A stretch of 64,000 bases of DNA, taken from Amaurobius ferox (Eukaryota; Arthropoda; Arachnida; Araneae; Amaurobiidae). The translations under genes were made by a program, and so were the position numbers. This document shows, piece after piece, positions 58,292 to 64,000 of the stretch. The DNA lies in NCBI GenBank assembly GCA_951213105.1, contig OX578144.1, forward strand, positions 80,526,301 to 80,590,300, written 5' to 3'. Under the pieces are notes generated by a model. It had not been told where the DNA came from, made no database searches, and was given only the letters and a program-made list of their open reading frames with translations. How positions within the stretch are numbered: position 1 is the first letter of the stretch; the number at the start of each line of letters is the position of its first letter.

Positions 58292-58390
58292 CTAGCGACC
58301 AGAATTTCTGGAAGAACGCTTCTGTCGCCTTCTAGCTGACTTGGCTTTTTTGGAACGGTTTCTGCTACGTTTGCGTTTAGCCTCTTTCAC
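58292..58390 (-). CDS. Linker-histone-like protein, exon 2 (basic tail)
   Basis: The acceptor GGTAATTGCAG precedes GTGAAAGAGGC. Spliced in phase 0 to exon 1, it gives a tail of 32 residues beginning VKEAKRKRSRNRSKKAKSAR, then a TAG at 58292-58294. More than half of the residues are Lys, Arg or Ser, as expected of the DNA-binding tail of H1 or sperm-type basic proteins. The same frame continues past TAG with RSGSRERPPRSRRGRGVTAA and ends at TGA 58223-58225, still highly basic, so the stop may be a recent nonsense change or a natural end. Predicted product: 115 residues, or about 138 if TAG were sense. Confidence 0.7.
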   Translation of the reverse strand: MKEAKRKRSRNRSKKAKSARRRQKRSSRNSGR

Positions 58391-58699
58391 CTGCAATTAC
58401 CAAGCAACGTTCAAATTTTTACTAATTATATAAAAAATAGCATGCTTATAATTGATAGATATACTATAAACACTCAAAACTGGTAAACAATTTCCTTTCT
58501 CCCTATTTACTAAAGTTACTATATTTTATTTACCGAAGAAGTAGTAAGCCGACTAGCTTAGCATAATTACAAAGACAGTGCTAGATTAGTGTTTCTTTTT
58601 ATTCCTTTTATTTAACAAAACATGATTTGTTAAATCTATTTTCCTACATGGCTTTTGCTTTCTTATATTTGATTTTAGGAATGTATGATTGTCTTGTAC

Positions 58700-59353
58700 T
58701 TCGGTACAGATGTAGTATAATCCCTTTTCATTCTTGGCGATTTTAAGTGAGATTCTGGCAATCTCTGCTATGATTTGAAGAACATTCTATTCTGGCAACT
58801 TTTTTGCGCCTTTTTTCGCCCTTTTGTCATTGTTGACACTCTTTTGTCGTTCTTGTCGCCCTTTTGTCGTTTTAACACCCTTTTGTCGTTTTTTTGTCGC
58901 CTTCTTGTCGCCAGTGTAATAACGCCCTTTTGTAGCCAAGGCAAGAATCAGAAATTTTCTGATTTTCATGCTGTGTTCTATGAACCACAAGACACCCGTT
59001 GCACAAACAGCTATTGCTACGTGCGACCTCCGAGAGCCAATGGAGCCGGGTTCTGTGATGTTTTTTTAGTGGACGTAGGCCCATGTTTGAATTGCTACAG
59101 ATCAACTGTTGCACAAACGGCGACAAAATAGATTTTTACCTTGGCGACAAAAAGACTGCAAAAGAACGACAAAAGATCGATAAAAAACACGAAAAAAGTT
59201 GCCAGAATAGAATGTTGCGATCTTTACATTGGCGACAAAAGGGCAACAAAAAACGTTGCCAGAATGGAATGTTCTCCAAATCATAACAGGAATTGCCAGA
59301 ATCTAACCTAAAATCGCTAAGAACGTAAAAGGGATTATATTGCATCTATTCCT
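58700..59353. mobile_element. Inverted-repeat element in the histone-like gene intron
   Basis: The arms contain TATAATCCCTTTT, a GCGATTTTA word, GATTCTGGCAAT and GAACATTC(T/C)ATTCTGGCAA, on the left (58705-58800) and inverted on the right (59205-59350). The interior is full of CCTTTTGTCG words on the left and CGACAAAAGG words on the right, so pairing continues loosely inward. No transposase; target duplication not fixed. Confidence 0.65.
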
Positions 59354-59791
59354 GTACTTCTCAATATATGAAATTTCTTTTAGCCTATTGGCCTTTGGTA
59401 TTATACAAATTGAACTTTAGTTAGCTGCATGTAAAAGCTCTAGTATACTTTGTACTTGTCATGTGTCTAATATGATGGTGATGATGTGTCTATATGTCCT
59501 AAAGCATTAAGGTGACATTTATGCAATCAGAACTATAAATAAACTTTTGATTAGATGTTTTTATTATTAAATTAAGTAACCAGCTTTTAAAATTTTAAAT
59601 CATTGGAAAAACAAACAAAAGTGTTTCAAATAGAAATTATCGAAAGTAAACAAAAGCTTTTTAAAACGTAAATAATTGAAAAATAAAGTGTTTTTACGTT
59701 TAAATTATTGGGATGCAAACAAAAATGTTAAATGGAAAACTGTACAGAATCTTTTAAGAATTCATACTATTGATACGTAAACAGAAATTTT

Positions 59792-61085
59792 TAACATTTT
59801 ACAACAAAGTTGAAAAGTATTTATGACTTTGTTCATTCTGTCTGTCTGTCAGTTGGCACGATAACAACCGTAAAAATGACTTAATCAAAATGAAATTTTA
59901 GTATGCTGTTCAGACGGTCTGTAGAACCTATGGGAATATAAATGAATAATATCACCCAATTAGTTTTGAATTGAACCCGGGTTGAAAAAATGAAATACAT
60001 TGAACCTTATGGGACCTAATTTTTCAAACATTTTATAAGCGGATTTAAAATTCATAAATTGCTTCGAAAATTTTAGGTAATATTCAAATTATTTCATAAA
60101 ATATATAAAAAAAATTTCAGCAAAATATATTCAGTAGTTTTTTAAATAAAAATTAACATAATAATTACACCTCTTATATGAAGCAATCACGTGGCCATGA
60201 TATAAAAAGATCACTTGACCTACTTCAAAATAAAATATGGCATCCATCTAGTCACAAAATCGTGATTTTTAAAGTTCTTTTTAATTCATATTGAGTGTTG
60301 TATTCGTCCTAAAACCGCTTTATTTTTGCTTAAATTCTGTGCATCTACATACTGAAACAACGCAATGACAATATATTTGAGTTTAAATGATCATCCAAAT
60401 TTGATTATTTCTACAACGAAGTCTATTTTACACTTATGTAAAATGTAAACAGCAAAATATGTAAGATGAGTTGTATAAGAATTGCTGTATTTCTTTAACG
60501 CAAAAGTATTTAGCTCATGGAGTATGCATAGCTGATATGAATGAAATATTCATTGATCTTACAGCGAGAAGGACGATTTTTTAGATGAAATTTTAAGCAT
60601 AGAGTTTAATTACTTGTAGCTCCATGGTCTTAAGTTTTTAAATATAATAAATTATTTTAGTACTGTGATGAATGAAATAATTGGGAAAATGTTATGAATG
60701 AAATGCTGCTTTTATAGAGAGAACCAGGCTTGTTATATTTTCTATGACGTCATTTGAATGAATGTCAGTTGTTTACGATGACGTTTTCAAATATAATAAA
60801 TTATTGTATTATTATGATGATTTTAAAAATATTACCGAGGAATGTATCGCATTTTAGAGATGTTTAAACCAGGCAATTTATATTTCAATGCCGTCATTTG
60901 AATGAAGTTCAATTTTTTCGATGAAAGTTTAAGTTTTCAAATATAATAAATTAATGTAGTATTGTGATAAGTTTTAAAATATTACTTAAAAATGTATTGC
61001 ATTTTAGAGATGTTTAAACAAAATTGCATTGAAGTTGGAAAGTGTTTCATAATCAATGCTTTATGCATGATTGATCTTTCTTGTT
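59792..61085 (-). mobile_element. Family C interspersed repeat, copy 4, intronic
   Basis: The complement of copies 49898 and 51724 is read in full: the 3' stem lies at the left edge (CATTTTACAACAAAGTTG) and the ATGATTGATCTTTCTTGT start at the right edge. TTAA occurs at both edges (59791-59794 and 61084-61087). It sits in the intron of the linker-histone-like gene, in the same orientation as the gene. Confidence 0.75.
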
Positions 61086-61460
61086 AAATTCTCTAATTAT
61101 TGAAAAACAAGCAAAAGTTTTTAAACTTAAAATACTAACTTTACCCACGCAGATTATTATCATTTGAAAAATTATAGGAATTTCGACAACGAGGACATTA
61201 ATTTTGTGTTTTTAATTTTTATGGCAGCCATGTAATTTGTGATCGAGAGAAAGAGATTGTGTCGAATATTTTTAAAGTGCACCAACGGAGGTCGGTATTT
61301 AGCAAAAGTACCGTTAATTTGCATATAAGATCTCGATATACACCTTTTACCGATCCTCAAAATGCTATTATATCGGAATTCGCGGGGTTTTTATCTGTAA
61401 CAACAAAAGTAGACTAAAGATAGTAGTTAAATACAAAAATAACATACGTTTATCAGTCTT

Positions 61461-61688
61461 TTATTTTTGGGCATTATCCCAAAGACCGGTACGGTCTTGA
61501 ATTTGGCAAATTTTCTGGCGCCCGATGTTGAGACAGTTGCCATTGTATCCAATCATCTCACAAGGTTACCATGATTATGAAGAGTTAAAGAGTTACACCA
61601 AGGTCGCAACATAGCACTCCGCTTATCGCCGATTTGTCGCTATAAAATAAAACGACAGTACCAGTCTTTGGGATTTAGCCTATTTTTG
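61461..61688. mobile_element. Short inverted-repeat element (MITE-like)
   Basis: The left end TTTTTGGGCATTATCCCAAA and right end (complement of GGGATTTAGCCTATTTTT) match over about 30 bp, each followed by a AAAGAC(C/T)GGTAC word. The left arm also contains the small hairpin AAGACCG-GTA-CGGTCTT. Confidence 0.6.
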
Positions 61689-61847
61689 TAAGAATTTCAA
61701 ACGCTTATAACTTTCTAGGCATTCGATTGGGAATTTAATATTTTTTCTAATCCACGCAGAGTAAATCGAATCCAAGTTTTCGAATAAATTAATGTTTGTT
61801 TCAATTCCTTATATTTGTTATTATGTACAAACAGAAATGTATATTAC

Positions 61848-62096
61848 CTTGAAATTCCCTCCTTCTCTTGTCAGTGTTCCCCTATCCATAGCTTTCTTCA
61901 AGGATATTTTCAAGTCAGCATCATGCATTGCAATATCCACCTTCTTCGAGATACGAAGGTATCTCTTCAATTGACGGAGTGAAATGCCAGCTTTACCCTG
62001 AAATTTGCGAATGGCATTGAGAGCTAATCTACCAACATCGACTTTCTTAGGAGGATTGGTGTCATTGATGATTGGTTCATTTACTGACTTCTCCAT
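61848..62096 (-). CDS. Linker-histone-like protein, exon 1 (H1/H15 winged-helix domain)
   Basis: The ATG at 62094-62096 has A at -3 and G at +4, and an upstream TTG-started extension is ignored. The 83 codons read MEKSVNEPIINDTN and then a domain from about residue 19 with the linker-histone pattern: SLRQLKRYL, KKVDI, LKISLKKAMDRGTL and the closing GGNFK. This corresponds to the three helices and beta wing of H1/H5. The exon ends AATTTCAAG|GTAATA, a good donor, and joins exon 2 at 58390 in phase 0 so that FK continues into VKEAKRKR. The protein should bind the nucleosome dyad and linker DNA in the nucleus. Its N-terminal tail is short and acidic/neutral, unlike somatic H1, and the gene has an intron, so a germline or sperm-specific variant is likely. 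The fold call is firm; the tissue role is inferred. Confidence 0.8.
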
Positions 62097-64000
62097 TATA
62101 CACAAATGTAAATTTTCCAAAGATTGAGTAGCAACAGCAAGTTTAACTGCTAAAAAAATTACTGAAAGAAACTTCTTTCAAATTGTGGGGTTGGAAGTAT
62201 AAATATAAAGAGACGATCATGAATGCAGATAGTATATATTTTAAATTTTAAAACAGTGCACGTGATAACTTTCTTGTACTCGTGCACAAATTGAATCAGT
62301 GCCAATGTTAAAACAGTAATTTTGAAAAATGACGATTTTATGAAAATCATCTGTGAGCATAATGAATATACTTGCCTTAAAGCTAAATTGAGAGATATAC
62401 AGAAAAAGCTGTAAGCTGCACATTTATTGATCCCGGCTATTTAGTGCTATTAATAATTAAAAACTAAAATTTTGCCGATTAAGTCAATGATTTGAGTTCA
62501 ATTCAGCTGATCCCTATAATTGTAATTTAAAATTAAATTCAAGGTTTCTTTTTCACATTTTGATAAAACATCATTCCTAATTTATATTCAAAAGTGAATC
62601 GGTTACTATGGAAACCATCTATTCAATATATGCATAAAGACAAAACTGTGTAAATAGGCAATAACTTTCATAGTGTATTCAACATGGTGGTAAAAGTAAG
62701 GAGTTAAAATTTCATAGTAATAGAACGCCAATATCGTTTGAGACAATTATTTAGGTAGTGCTGGGATAAGATAAGTAGTTCTGCATTGCATGTATTTCTA
62801 TGGTGAAAAGCTTAAAATACTTGTTTAAACTGTCAATTTAGTAAAAATAAATTATTAGTGCAATTCAAAGTAGAACTAGAATAATAAAGAATATTCCTAC
62901 GTATTCCAAATTGTTTTACCTTTCATTTTATTTTTATATGCTGTTCTCTATCGTACAACTATGAAAAAATACTGGTGAATTATACTCATTATTAGGGAAC
63001 CCTTAATTTAAAAATAATCCAAAATACATATACTAAATACTTCGTCTTTCTGCTATATGTCAACTAACAATAGGAATAGCAGCTACTTTACTAATACTAG
63101 CGACACCTAGATATAATTCTGAAAGCATTATGGCATTTTCAAGCTTTTCATCCATAGAAGTTTTATCTCCTTCTTTCTATCTCCATGGTGTCCAAGTTAG
63201 CTTTGCCGCAAGTATAGAGTGTTTCCATTTATGTTACAATCTTCAGACATACGTATGCTTACAGTATTTAAAAAATCTGCTTTTACATACATTTATTAAA
63301 ATCAATTTAAAATAGAACTATTTGCTGTTTTAAAATTATTTTGAATAAAACAAACCCAAAAGAGCTACAGGCAGCCAAATATTGGGCGTCGCACTTTCTT
63401 GACAGGTGCAGATAAAAATACTTCAGATTTATATTTTAAACTTTATTCCATTTCCAAAAATAACGTTTAAATTTAGTGGTAATTGATCTCAAAACCTGAC
63501 ACATGAATGGTCGACGCAACTGCAAGGATAGTAACGAGATGAAGTGCAGCTGGCAATCAATGTACTTCTTTTGCAGTTTCCAGTTAATATGCTTTAAGAA
63601 ACGTGGAAAGGATCTATCCATGGCATTGACTATCTGGATCGAACTATAGTTTACACAAGAGAGTGTGTTATAAAAAGACTAGTATATTGGAGGAATTAAT
63701 CGAACTATAAAATATATATATTCCAATTCAATATCAAATCTTATTTAGGAGATCAGATATCCTTAGTCAGTTCAAAGAATGATAATAACTGAATAATTTG
63801 CACAACGGAGTCGGATCGCATAGTGATTCAAATTAATTTGGATTTACAATTTTTTAATAAGTTTTATTTTGTTTAACAATAACTGGCTCTGGGCGTCGAA
63901 AATAGTTCTCTCAATTGAAGATTGGCTGAGTTAGGTTCTGTCCCGTTGTCGAGTTTCAGACTTTTATGTCCCCAGTGAGGGTTCCCAATGGGTTTTGAGA
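62097..64000. other. Upstream region of the histone-like gene; no further gene seen
   Basis: A TATA-like TATATTTATA on the minus strand about 100 bp upstream of the start (near 62200) could be promoter sequence, but the region is AT-rich throughout. Frames of about 60 codons (for example 63436-63621, minus) lack known domains. Confidence 0.4.

Noticed and set aside
58775..59345. Overlapping frames of 60-118 codons
   Set aside because: They lie in the inverted-repeat element with TTTTGTCG/CGACAAAA words and have no domain.

Overview
The window is eukaryotic, very AT-rich and dominated by repeats. Spliceosomal intron boundaries, tRNA-derived SINEs, hAT, Tc1/mariner, TTAA-type and Helitron elements, a Penelope-like reverse transcriptase and many (TA)n, (CA)n and (AAT)n tracts point to an invertebrate animal, most likely an arthropod and possibly a chelicerate. 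No species is identified. There are no operons; almost all open frames are short and lie inside repeats.

Layout: 0.65-3.5 kb holds a decayed Penelope-like reverse transcriptase between two 166-bp direct repeats, each preceded by a (TA)n tract. 4.5-9.4 kb holds inverted arrays of a roughly 150-bp repeat, a 0.5-kb duplication and the first copies of two related repeat families, A and B. 9.7-12.7 kb is a clear nest: an inverted-repeat element with TA target sites was hit by a Helitron, which carries a tandem SINE array. 14.5-14.9 kb is a second nest, a TTAA-type MITE in the centre of a small palindromic element. 17.4-18.9 kb is a decayed Tc1-like transposon with 0.2-kb inverted repeats. 19.6-25.2 kb holds more A and B copies and a 34-bp minisatellite. 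25.5-26.3 kb is a large TTAA-flanked palindrome. 26.4-30.3 kb is the best-preserved coding element: a hAT transposon with 8-bp target duplications inside a TTAA MITE, its transposase broken by one in-frame stop. 30.9-34.2, 49.4-53.0 and 59.8-61.1 kb hold a third family, C. 36.1-37.1 kb is a GC-rich block of unusual internal repeats. 37.7-38.3 kb is a Tc1-like relic. 40.7-41.4 kb is an 81-bp satellite.

The only convincing host gene is on the minus strand between 62.1 and 58.1 kb. It is a two-exon linker-histone-like gene: exon 1 encodes a winged-helix H1/H15 domain, exon 2 a short Arg/Lys-rich tail, and the roughly 3.5-kb intron contains one family C copy and an inverted-repeat element. A stop codon interrupts a tail that stays basic for 22 more codons. 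All other regions without a gene are described as repeats or as sequence in which nothing is recognised. Coordinates, alignments and mismatch counts were made by eye, so element edges not fixed by target duplications are approximate.
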